Shown here: positions 55,034 to 62,557 of the stretch, in pieces
Numbering within the stretch: the stretch's first letter is position 1
Layout of the letters: the number at the start of each line of letters is the position of its first letter
NCBI RefSeq assembly: GCF_001693385.1
Contig: NZ_CP016428.1
Span: forward strand, 3,038,001-3,102,000
Reading direction: 5' to 3'
Source: Bradyrhizobium icense
GTDB taxonomy: Bacteria > Pseudomonadota > Alphaproteobacteria > Rhizobiales > Xanthobacteraceae
DNA: 64,000 nucleotides
Notes under the pieces: model-generated
What the model was told of the DNA's origin: nothing
The model's database searches: none
Seen by the model: only the letters and a program-made list of their open reading frames with translations
Program-made: the position numbers and the translations under genes

Positions 55034-55176
55034 AGTCCGCCATCGGGGCCAGCACGAGCATCGACGAAACGCCCCCGCGCAGATTTGGAGAGCAAGATGA
55101 TCCTCGCGCAATAGGCGGCCTGCATTTCCGAGCCCGGGTCATGGTGACCTGGGTTCAAACCTAAAAAGGAAGCGTG

Positions 55177-55614
55177 ATGACGAAATATCGAAGAATGATG
55201 CTGGTCGCGGCGCTGGGATTTCTGGCTTCAGCCGGTTTGGTGACACCGAGCCTGGCCGAGGTCGGCCAGGTCAGCGTCGTCTTCACCAAGGGCGGCTTCA
55301 TCGTCGGCGTCGGGGGTGGGCAGGGCGTGCTGACCTTCCGCGGCAAGAAATATCCCTTCACCGTGTCAGGCATGAGCGTGGGCTTCACGGTCGGTGCTTC
55401 GACCACCAAGTTCGTCGGAAGGGCGTTGAACCTGCGCAGCCCCGGCGATCTGGCCGGCAGCTATGCGGTTGGCGGAGCAGGTGGCGCGCTCGCAGCGGGC
55501 GCCGGCGGCGTGCAGTTGCAGAATGCCAAGGGGGTGATCCTGCAGCTCAGTGGACCAAGGATTGGCGTGGAAGCCTCTGCCGCCGTGGGCGGCGTTACCA
55601 TCGCGATGCAATGA
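55177..55614 (+). CDS. Secreted glycine-rich protein of unknown function
   Basis: 145 residues with a signal peptide (cleavage near SLAEV). The mature part is beta-rich with GGFIVGVGGGQGVLTFRGKK, FTVSGMSVGFTVGAS and a Gly/Ala-rich centre. It loosely resembles EipA/Ysc84-like lipid- or envelope-binding proteins but I cannot assign a family. AAGGA six bases before the ATG supports the start. An FNR/FixK box lies far upstream and a hairpin terminator follows. Confidence 0.8.
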   Translation: MTKYRRMMLVAALGFLASAGLVTPSLAEVGQVSVVFTKGGFIVGVGGGQGVLTFRGKKYPFTVSGMSVGFTVGASTTKFVGRALNLRSPGDLAGSYAVGGAGGALAAGAGGVQLQNAKGVILQLSGPRIGVEASAAVGGVTIAMQ

Positions 55615-55621
55615 ATAGCGT

Positions 55622-55650
55622 GGCGTGAGCCGTCTTGCGCGGCTCACGCC
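55622..55650. terminator. Strong hairpin between two convergent genes
   Basis: Perfect 11-bp stem GGCGTGAGCCG (55622-55632) and CGGCTCACGCC (55640-55650) with a 7-base loop. It lies 8 bases after the stop of the secreted protein gene and 6 bases from the stop of convergent ppk2. No long T-tract follows on either strand, so it may be a bidirectional stabilising or Rho-aided terminator. Confidence 0.7.
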
Positions 55651-55656
55651 TGCTGC

Positions 55657-56457
55657 CTAGTAGCATTCCTCGACGAACTTCATCCCGCGTAGGCTCGACT
55701 GGTCGTTGTAGCGTCCTTTCTGGGACCGCTTCGGCAGCTCGACCTTGTCGCGCTTTATCTTCTTGTACGGAATTGTCGTGAGTATGTGCGAGATGACGTT
55801 GAGGCGCGCGCGCCGCTTATCGTTGGAGCGGATCAACCGCCAGGGCGCATGCTTGGTGTCGGTCGCCTTGAACATCATGTCGCGCGCCCGCGAGTAGTCG
55901 TACCATCGCCCGAACGACTCGGTGTCCATGGGGCTGAGCTTCCACTGCCGCAACGGGTCCTCGATGCGGGCCTGGAAGCGTAGTTCCTGCTCTTCCATGC
56001 CTACCTCGAGCCACAGCTTGATCAGGATGATGCCGCCGTCAACGGCGAACTTCTCGACTTGAGGGCACAATTCCAGAAAGCGCTTGTGCTGCTCCGGACT
56101 GCAAAACCCCATGACATACTCGACGCCGGCGCGATTGTACCAGCTACGATCGAAAATCACGATCTCGCCGCCGGCGGGGAACTGCTCGACATAGCGCTGC
56201 AGGAAGAGCTGGCTCTTCTGCCGGTCGGAAGGGGTGGGCAGGGCGCAGACACGGAACACCCGCGGGCTCACCTTTTCGGTCAGGGCCTTGATCGTGCCGC
56301 CCTTGCCGGCGGCATCGCGGCCCTCGAACAGGATAATTACCTTTAATTTTTGCGTCTTCACCCATTCCTGCAAATGGCAGAGCTCCACCTGCAGCTTGTG
56401 CAGTTCCTTCTCATATTCCTTCCGCTTCATTTTCGGCGGAGCGTCGGCGTTAGCCAT
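55657..56457 (-). CDS. ppk2: Polyphosphate kinase 2
   Basis: PPK2-family enzyme transferring phosphate between polyphosphate and nucleotides. The 266-residue protein has Walker A FEGRDAAGKGGT, Walker B region FDRSWYNRAGVE and the lid region RARDMMFKATD. The ATG at 56457 was preferred over an upstream TTG. It follows the hypothetical gene 56499-56951 by 41 bp and shares its FNR/FixK box. It could regenerate ATP/GTP from polyphosphate when respiration stops. Confidence 0.95.
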   Translation of the reverse strand: MANADAPPKMKRKEYEKELHKLQVELCHLQEWVKTQKLKVIILFEGRDAAGKGGTIKALTEKVSPRVFRVCALPTPSDRQKSQLFLQRYVEQFPAGGEIVIFDRSWYNRAGVEYVMGFCSPEQHKRFLELCPQVEKFAVDGGIILIKLWLEVGMEEQELRFQARIEDPLRQWKLSPMDTESFGRWYDYSRARDMMFKATDTKHAPWRLIRSNDKRRARLNVISHILTTIPYKKIKRDKVELPKRSQKGRYNDQSSLRGMKFVEECY

Positions 56458-56498
56458 GCGCAATGATCCCGTTTCGACGGTGACTGGTCGCTAAGCAG

Positions 56499-56951
56499 CT
56501 AGCCGTCCCAGCTTAGGGTGATGCCGATATCGCCGGGCATGCCGCCGGGAAAATCGATGATCTGGTAGCTGATGCGGTAGCCGCGCGGCTGCAGATAATC
56601 GCTCCAGAGCTGGTAAATTTCCTTCGGAATCCCCGTCAGCGTCTTTTCCCAGCCGCGTTCCATCTGATTGATGGCGCGGCCACGGTCGGTGCACAGCGTG
56701 TTCGGGAACCGGTAGACTTGCACCTCAGACAGGCCGTTGCGCACGGCGCGCTGGATGACTGTAGAGGCGAGCTGGACCTTCTCATCTTCGGACAGGCCCG
56801 ATGGCTGGCTCAGCTTCTCGATCAAGGCCCGCTTCTCGGCCTCGGCCACCGCCAAGCGCTTGGCCTGCTCGTCGGCCTTCTGGGCCTCTTTCAGGGCAGC
56901 CTGTTTCTGGATTTCCTTCGCGCTGGGGATCAGGTCGTCGATTTTGGGCAT
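56499..56951 (-). CDS. Hypothetical protein with N-terminal coiled coil
   Basis: 150 residues from the ATG at 56951 (GGAGAGG six bases upstream; the longer open frame upstream is not credible). Residues about 8-60 are Ala/Lys/Glu-rich and helical (KEIQKQAALKEAQKADEQAK). The rest is globular (QVYRFPNTLCTDRGRAINQM, PRGYRISYQIIDFPGGMPG). No family recognised. First gene of a two-gene unit with ppk2, with an FNR/FixK box 72 bases upstream. Confidence 0.8.
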   Translation of the reverse strand: MPKIDDLIPSAKEIQKQAALKEAQKADEQAKRLAVAEAEKRALIEKLSQPSGLSEDEKVQLASTVIQRAVRNGLSEVQVYRFPNTLCTDRGRAINQMERGWEKTLTGIPKEIYQLWSDYLQPRGYRISYQIIDFPGGMPGDIGITLSWDG

Positions 56952-57023
56952 GGAAGCCTCTCCTGAATGACCGGGTGCCGCTTCTTGCCCTCCAACGTTA
57001 GGGCCGCCGTGACGGGGCACCTC

Positions 57024-57037
57024 TTGATCCAGATCAA
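57024..57037. promoter_or_regulatory. FNR/FixK box between the ppk2 unit and the HlyD operon
   Basis: TTGATCCAGATCAA, perfect TTGAT/ATCAA half-sites, 72 bases from the minus-strand start at 56951 and 76 from the plus-strand TTG at 57114. It can serve both. Confidence 0.88.
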
Positions 57038-57113
57038 GCATTCTCAGGGCAGGGGCCGCACTGTGCCGGGTGTGACTGCGGCGCACCCGCCCGTGCGTGA
57101 GGGAGGACAGCCC

Positions 57114-57563
57114 TTGAGCGACCAGATGCATCCGGCAGCTCCCCATCATCTGCCGTTTTTCATTCCCGGCGCTGACGGGTCGGACACCCTGATGGTGGTG
57201 ATGGGATTTTTTCTTGTGGCGACCGTCTTATGGGTAGGCAACCTGTACTTGAAGCTGCACAGTCTGCCGGAGCGCATGGCGCACCGGACGCACAAGCTGC
57301 AGTTCGAGATCGTCGCCGTCCTCGGCCTGATCTCCCTTTTCACGCACATGCACATCTTCTGGATCGCGGGGCTGCTGCTCGCGATGATCGACCTGCCGGA
57401 CTTCGGCACACCGCTGCGCAATATCGCCGGGTCGGTCGAACGGATTGCCGGCGCGAGCCCGGGTGCGCCGGATGCAGTAGCTGCACCCAAACCTGAACCC
57501 GAGATAGCCAGTCATTCCGGCGCCAAGACTGCCGAAAGGGAAAAGGTGCGCGGCCATGCTTGA
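57114..57563 (+). CDS. Small membrane protein preceding an HlyD-family gene
   Basis: 149 residues from a TTG at 57114 with GGGAGGA seven bases upstream; an ATG at 57126 is the alternative. Two hydrophobic helices (DTLMVVMGFFLVATVLWVGN and EIVAVLGLISLFTHMHIFWI) are followed by an Ala/Pro-rich cytoplasmic or periplasmic tail. It overlaps the HlyD gene by 8 bp. The layout parallels the YiaW/YiaV (DUF3302-HlyD) pairs of enterics, with which it may be functionally equivalent. Confidence 0.8.
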   Translation: MSDQMHPAAPHHLPFFIPGADGSDTLMVVMGFFLVATVLWVGNLYLKLHSLPERMAHRTHKLQFEIVAVLGLISLFTHMHIFWIAGLLLAMIDLPDFGTPLRNIAGSVERIAGASPGAPDAVAAPKPEPEIASHSGAKTAEREKVRGHA

Positions 57564-58788
57564 GCTGATGATCTGTTCGCTCGTGACGATCCTGCCCGAC
57601 TACCTCTACCGCCGTTACGCGCAGGGCAAGCGGTTTGGCAAGGAGATTACTTTCTTCTCCGTCTGGTATGAGCTGCGATGGGGAATCACGGGTTGCTTGG
57701 TGCTCACGATCGGGCTGATTACGATGATTTTCTACTATCATCCCTCAACCACATCAGCGGCGATCTATTTCCGTACGGTGCCGATCCTGCCCGAAGGTTC
57801 AGGCCGCGTCGCCGAGGTCAATGTGGGCTTCAGCCAGGACGTGAAGAAAGGCGATGTGCTTTTCCGGCTCGACAGCTCGAAGCAGCAGGCGGCGCTGGAG
57901 ACCGCCACGCGCAAGGCCGCCGAGGTCGATGCCGCGCTGATCTCGGCGCGCTCCGACGTCGTCAAGGCCGAGGCCCAGATCGGAGAGGCGAAGGCTTCGC
58001 TTCAACAGGCCAGGGACGAGTTGGACGTGAAGAGCGAGCTGCAGCGTCGTAATCCCGGTATCGTGCCACAACGCGATATCGAAAAGCTGCAGGTGGTCGT
58101 CGATCAGCGGCAAGCCGGCGTCGACGCGGCGAATGCCGTCAAGGAATCCGCCGCGTTACGGGTCTCCACGTTGCTGCCGGCGGAGAAGGCAAGTGCCGAG
58201 GCCGCCATGGCCCAGGCGCAGGTCGATCTGGACAAGACCTATGTGCGCGCGGGCGTCGATGGGCGCGTGGAGCAATTTCTCGTGCGTACCGGCGACGTCG
58301 TCAATCAACTGATGCGGCCTGCGGGTCTCTTGATACCGGAAGGCGCCGGTCGGATCAGCCTCCAAGCCGGCTTCGGCCAGATCGAGGCCCAGGTCATGAA
58401 GCCGGGCATGATCGCGGAGGCGACCTGCATCTCAAAGCCGTGGGTGATCATTCCGCTCGTGGTCACCAACGTGCAGGACTATATCGCCGCCGGGCAACTT
58501 CGATCCGGTGAACAACTGATCGATCCGCAGAGTCTGCGGCAGCCCGGCACGATTCTGGCCTTCCTCGAGCCGCTCTACAAAGGCGGGCTCGAGGGTGTGA
58601 CGCCGGGTTCGAGCTGCATTGTAAATGCCTATACCAGCAATCATGACGTGATCGCTGACCCGAAGACCGGCCGGTTGAAGGGCTTTGTTCTGCATGCCGT
58701 CGATGCGACCGGCCTCGTGCATGCGCTGCTGCTGCGCATCCAAGCGCTGCTGCTGCCGATCAAGACGCTGGTGCTGAGCGGGCATTGA
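57556..58788 (+). CDS. HlyD/EmrA-family membrane fusion protein
   Basis: 410 residues. An unusual N-terminus (ICSLVTILPDYLYRRYAQGK) precedes a single membrane helix (about 43-63), then a barrel-sandwich hybrid split by a long coiled coil (about 105-215, many Ala/Glu/Lys) and a beta-barrel part (VRAGVDGRVEQFLVRTGDVV). Such adaptors bridge inner-membrane exporters to outer-membrane channels. No ABC or MFS pump gene is adjacent; the small upstream membrane protein is its only partner. FNR/FixK-controlled. Confidence 0.9.
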   Translation: MLELMICSLVTILPDYLYRRYAQGKRFGKEITFFSVWYELRWGITGCLVLTIGLITMIFYYHPSTTSAAIYFRTVPILPEGSGRVAEVNVGFSQDVKKGDVLFRLDSSKQQAALETATRKAAEVDAALISARSDVVKAEAQIGEAKASLQQARDELDVKSELQRRNPGIVPQRDIEKLQVVVDQRQAGVDAANAVKESAALRVSTLLPAEKASAEAAMAQAQVDLDKTYVRAGVDGRVEQFLVRTGDVVNQLMRPAGLLIPEGAGRISLQAGFGQIEAQVMKPGMIAEATCISKPWVIIPLVVTNVQDYIAAGQLRSGEQLIDPQSLRQPGTILAFLEPLYKGGLEGVTPGSSCIVNAYTSNHDVIADPKTGRLKGFVLHAVDATGLVHALLLRIQALLLPIKTLVLSGH

Positions 58789-58798
58789 GGAGAAGGGC

Positions 58799-59215
58799 AT
58801 GAGATCCGTGTACAGGAATTCCGCGCTTGCGGCGCTGCTTGCTGGCGCCTCCCTCGTCATGCCTGGTCCGGCCCTTGCCTTTGATCTCAATGGCGCCTGG
58901 GCGAGCGACGCCGAGAACTGCGCCAAGGTCTTCGTTCGCAAGGGAGCGCAGGCGACCTTTACCGACATGTCGGACGTCTATGGCGGCGGATTCATCATTG
59001 AGGGCGACCAGATTACCGGCAAGTTTGCACGATGCCGGATCAAGGCGAAGAAGGATGAAGGCGCGACGATCAATCTGGTTGCGGCCTGTGCTTCCGACAT
59101 CATGCTGCAGAATGTGCAATTCAGCCTCAGGGAAGTCGACGCCAACACTGTGATCCGGATGTTCCCGGGCATGGGGGGCATGGAAATCAAGTATGCGCGC
59201 TGCCCGGCGTCTTAG
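58799..59215 (+). CDS. Secreted protein of unknown function
   Basis: 138 residues with a signal peptide (LAALLAGASLVMPGPALA). The mature protein begins FDLNGAWASDAENCAKVF and contains four cysteines, resembling small beta-barrel lipocalin-like 'NGxWxxD' proteins. It follows the HlyD gene by 10 bp with GAGGAG as ribosome site. No family assigned. Confidence 0.82.
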   Translation: MRSVYRNSALAALLAGASLVMPGPALAFDLNGAWASDAENCAKVFVRKGAQATFTDMSDVYGGGFIIEGDQITGKFARCRIKAKKDEGATINLVAACASDIMLQNVQFSLREVDANTVIRMFPGMGGMEIKYARCPAS

Positions 59216-59229
59216 CCGATAAGAGCAGC

Positions 59230-59243
59230 TTGATTCATGTCAA
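59230..59243 (+). promoter_or_regulatory. FNR/FixK box upstream of the DUF2092 gene
   Basis: TTGATTCATGTCAA fits TTGA-N6-TCAA, 53 bases before the ATG at 59297. Confidence 0.87.
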
Positions 59244-59296
59244 AGGTGGTCCCCACGGATGCGCGCTCAATGGCGCGCATTCAGGGAGGAGCACAA

Positions 59297-60097
59297 ATGA
59301 CGCAGGGATCACATCTTCGGACCATGATCCGAGTTTCGGCGGCAACCGCCGCAATCGCCATTCTATCGCTCGCAGCAAGCGAGAAAGCACGCGCCGACGA
59401 TCCTGCCAAGGTATTGAAAGCGATGTCCGATTATCTGGCGGGCCAGAAGTCGCTCTCGGCGAAGTTCGACAGCGATGTCGAGGTGGTCACACCAGAACTG
59501 CAGAAGATCCAGTTCACCAGCTCCGGCGAGATGAAGATGAACCGGCCCGACAAGCTGCGTGTCCGCCGTACCGGCGGCTATGCGGAGGTCGAACTGGTCT
59601 ATGATGGCAAGACAGTTTCACTCTACGGCAACAACGCGAAAGCCTATGTGCAGGCCGATATTGCCGGCGGTACCGACAAAATGATTGACACGCTGCATGG
59701 CCATTCGAGCGCTGGCTTGCCCGGCGCGGACCTTCTGCTGTCCAATTCATACGACGAGCTGATGGCCAATGTGATCCAGGGCAGTCATATCGGCCAGGGC
59801 GTGGTGGATGGTGTCGAGTGCGAGCACCTGGCCTTTCGCGGACCTGATACCGATTGGCAGATCTGGATCGAGACCGGCGCAAAGCCCGTGCCGCGCAAGT
59901 ACGTGATTACCAGCAAGACCGTCACCGGCGCTCCGCAATACACGTTGAGGATCAGGGACTGGAAGACGGACGCCATTGCCGAGGCGGACTTCACATTCAA
60001 GCCGCCGGCCGACGCAACGAAGGTCGCGCTCGATTCCACAGCCATGGTCGAATTCGACGAGATTCCCCCCGGCACACCCGCAGGAGCAAAGAAATGA
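59297..60097 (+). CDS. DUF2092 secreted protein
   Basis: 266 residues from the ATG at 59297 (GGGAGGAG twelve bases upstream). Signal peptide to KARADDP, then a LolA/LppX-like pattern (VLKAMSDYLAGQKSLSAKFD, KLRVRRTGGYAEVELVYDGK, QIWIETGAKPVPRKYVITSK). DUF2092 proteins are periplasmic and may carry lipids; this is by fold resemblance only. Coupled by ATGA to the next small gene. Confidence 0.87.
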   Translation: MTQGSHLRTMIRVSAATAAIAILSLAASEKARADDPAKVLKAMSDYLAGQKSLSAKFDSDVEVVTPELQKIQFTSSGEMKMNRPDKLRVRRTGGYAEVELVYDGKTVSLYGNNAKAYVQADIAGGTDKMIDTLHGHSSAGLPGADLLLSNSYDELMANVIQGSHIGQGVVDGVECEHLAFRGPDTDWQIWIETGAKPVPRKYVITSKTVTGAPQYTLRIRDWKTDAIAEADFTFKPPADATKVALDSTAMVEFDEIPPGTPAGAKK

Positions 60098-60378
60098 CCG
60101 TCTTGCCACGCAAGCTGATCGTACCCGCTGCCGCCGCTGTCGCGATTGCCGGCGGCTTGTTCTGGAACGGAGAGACGACCATCGATACTGGCCTGATCTC
60201 CTCTGCCGAGGCGCGCATCGGCCGTCCGTTGACGCCGATGAGTTACGCCGGCGTAGCACGGCGCACGACGCGCCGTGCTGTCGCTGTTGGCGCGGGCGCG
60301 GCCGCTGCCGGAGCCTATTACGGATCGGGCTGCGTCCAAGCCGTCGACGCCTACGGCCGGGTCGTCACGCGCTGTTAG
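60094..60378 (+). CDS. Small exported protein of unknown function
   Basis: 94 residues, starting in an ATGA overlap with the DUF2092 gene and preceded by CAGGAG. An N-terminal hydrophobic segment (LIVPAAAAVAIAGGLFW) and a C-terminal Gly/Ala-rich helix precede YYGSGCVQAVDAYGRVV. It resembles short membrane-anchored proteins often found beside DUF2092/DUF3300 genes. Function unknown. Confidence 0.7.
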   Translation: MTVLPRKLIVPAAAAVAIAGGLFWNGETTIDTGLISSAEARIGRPLTPMSYAGVARRTTRRAVAVGAGAAAAGAYYGSGCVQAVDAYGRVVTRC

Positions 60379-60473
60379 AAACGGTAATTCGCTGCCGTCG
60401 AGCTCGCGGTTCGCCGCAGTTTCCTCGCGCGTTGAATCATGCTGCTATGGCCGCTTGTATGGTCGGTAGCAGG

Positions 60474-62381
60474 ATGCGGGCAGTGAAGCGCCGCAGGTTG
60501 GTCGAAGCCGTGGAGAGGTACCAGACCGTGCTGGTTTGGTGCCTCTTCGCGCTGTTCGCCGCGATCTGCTCTCCGCAGACGGCCCACGCGGCATCGCCTG
60601 AGCCGAAACGGGTGATGATTCTGCATTCCTTTGGGCAGGATTTCAGACCGTGGGCCGAATACGCCAGAGCCATCCGTGCCGAACTTATCCGGCAGTCGCC
60701 GTGGCCGCTGGATATTCACGACCACTCGCTTGTCACGGCGCGGTCGACCGACGAGGATACGGAAGTCCCGTTCGTGAATTACCTGATGGCGCTTGGCGCC
60801 AAGCATCCTCCCGACCTGATTATTTGCGTGGGGGCCCCGGCGGCCAATTTCGTACAGCGGCAGAGAGATCGGCTTTTCCCGGCGACGCCCGTGGTCATCA
60901 CGGCCATCGAACAGCGCCGCGTCAACTTCGCGCGTCTCGGTGAAAATGACACCGTCGTCTCGGTGTCACATGATTTCTCTGCGTCCTTTGCGAACATACT
61001 CAGGGTTTTACCTGAGACGAACAAGATCATCATCGTCATCGGTACTTCCCCCAATGAACGTTTCTGGCTCGAGGAAGTACGCAAGGAAATGCCGCCATTC
61101 GAGAACCGCGTCGAATTTTCCTGGACTGACAAGATCCCCTTCGAGGAATTTCTCCGCGCCGCATCTGCGCTGCCGCAACACACCGTGCTTTTCTGGGGAC
61201 TCATGAACGTGGATGCTGCAGGTATCGTCCATGAGGGCGGTAGCGCGCTGAAGAGGCTCCATGCGGTCGCCAACGCACCGATTTTCTCCTACGACGACGG
61301 CTTCTTCGGAGATGAGCTCGTCGGCGGGCCCATGCACTCGGTAGCCGGAGGCAGCCGACGTACGGCGGATGTCGCCGTCCGCATCCTTGGCGGTGAGAAG
61401 GCCGGCGACATCAGATTGCCGCCGACGCGGTATGCTGCGGCGAAGTTTGACTGGCGGCAAATGCAGCGATGGGGCATCAGCGAGAGCTCGCTGCCCCCTG
61501 ACAGCCAGGTCTACTTTCGCGAGCCTTCCGTCTGGGAAACCTACCGTTGGCAGGTTGCCATGGTCTGCTTGGTCGTCTTGCTGCAGGCCGTGCTGATCTC
61601 CGTTCTGCTCTACGAGCGCCGCCGCCGCCGCTTCGCTGAAGTTGAGGCACGCCGGCGCATGTCGGAGCTGGCTCATGTCAACCGCTATAGCACGGCAGGA
61701 GAACTCACAGCCTCGATCGCGCATGAGCTCAACCAGCCGCTCGGCTCCATCCTCGTCAATACGGAGACAGCAGCGCTGATGCTCGAGCAGCCATCGCTCA
61801 ACACGAAAGAGCTGAAGGAAATCCTTTCCGATATTCGACGCGACGACCAGCGCGCCGGCGAAGTAATCAGACGGTTGCGCAGCCTCTTGATGCGGACGCC
61901 TTTCGAGGCAAGAGAAATCGATCTTAACGAAGTCATCACCGAAGCGCTCGATCTCGTTTCGGGGCTGACGCATGCGAGGGACGTGACGGTGGAAAGCATT
62001 CTGCCCGCGGAACCGCTCCGCGTCCGGGGCGATCGCATTCAGCTCCAGCAGGTGCTGCTCAACCTGATCATCAATGCGGCAGACGCGATGGAGCATCTCG
62101 GCAAATCGCACCGCCGAATGGTGGTGCGTGCAGCGCAGGATCGCGGCTTTGCCGAGATCGAAATAGTAGACAACGGCCCCGGTATTCTCGCTGCCAACCT
62201 TTCGGAGGTGTTCGAGCCGCTTTTTACGACCAAGCCGAACGGCATGGGGATGGGGCTTTCTATCGCACGGACCATCGTCGAGGCGCATGACGGACAGATT
62301 TCCGCGGAAAACCGGGCCGGGCAGGGCGCGGCGTTTCGCATCAGGTTGCCGCTCGCGCCTAGCGCGGGCGCGGCAGCTTGA
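60474..62381 (+). CDS. Orphan sensor histidine kinase, paralogue of the 48619 kinase
   Basis: About 635 residues. Signal/anchor (KRRRLVEAVERYQTVLVWCL region), periplasmic ABC substrate-binding-like domain (VMILHSFGQDFRPWAEYARA onward), one membrane helix, and a kinase core with H417 in IAHELNQPLGSIL and intact ATP-binding boxes (DNGPGIL, GMGMGLSIA). It is colinear with the kinase at 48619, down to WRQMQRWGISESSLP against WKQMQRWNVSESSLP. ATGs at 60447, 60459 and 60474 are all possible; I use the last. No response regulator is adjacent and no FNR/FixK box was seen immediately upstream. Confidence 0.9.
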   Translation: MRAVKRRRLVEAVERYQTVLVWCLFALFAAICSPQTAHAASPEPKRVMILHSFGQDFRPWAEYARAIRAELIRQSPWPLDIHDHSLVTARSTDEDTEVPFVNYLMALGAKHPPDLIICVGAPAANFVQRQRDRLFPATPVVITAIEQRRVNFARLGENDTVVSVSHDFSASFANILRVLPETNKIIIVIGTSPNERFWLEEVRKEMPPFENRVEFSWTDKIPFEEFLRAASALPQHTVLFWGLMNVDAAGIVHEGGSALKRLHAVANAPIFSYDDGFFGDELVGGPMHSVAGGSRRTADVAVRILGGEKAGDIRLPPTRYAAAKFDWRQMQRWGISESSLPPDSQVYFREPSVWETYRWQVAMVCLVVLLQAVLISVLLYERRRRRFAEVEARRRMSELAHVNRYSTAGELTASIAHELNQPLGSILVNTETAALMLEQPSLNTKELKEILSDIRRDDQRAGEVIRRLRSLLMRTPFEAREIDLNEVITEALDLVSGLTHARDVTVESILPAEPLRVRGDRIQLQQVLLNLIINAADAMEHLGKSHRRMVVRAAQDRGFAEIEIVDNGPGILAANLSEVFEPLFTTKPNGMGMGLSIARTIVEAHDGQISAENRAGQGAAFRIRLPLAPSAGAAA

Positions 62382-62486
62382 TACCGAGGGCGCGTAAAAC
62401 CTGATCCACGACCGCCGGAGTACCCTTGCAGCGCAGCAGAAGTGAATGCCGCGCGCGAAGGCGACGACATAAGCAGGCGGATTCCT

Positions 62487-62500
62487 TTGATCTTTGTCAA
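62487..62500 (+). promoter_or_regulatory. FNR/FixK box upstream of the DUF3300 gene
   Basis: TTGATCTTTGTCAA fits TTGA-N6-TCAA, 57 bases before the ATG at 62558. Confidence 0.88.
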
Positions 62501-62557
62501 ACCTCGGGCCTGCCTGCGGCCTGAAGCTTCCATCCAAGGACAGGAATGGAGGCGACG

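Noticed and set aside
55138..55162. tRNA-like T-loop text GGGTTCAAACC
   Set aside because: No acceptor, D or anticodon arms can be placed around it; chance match.
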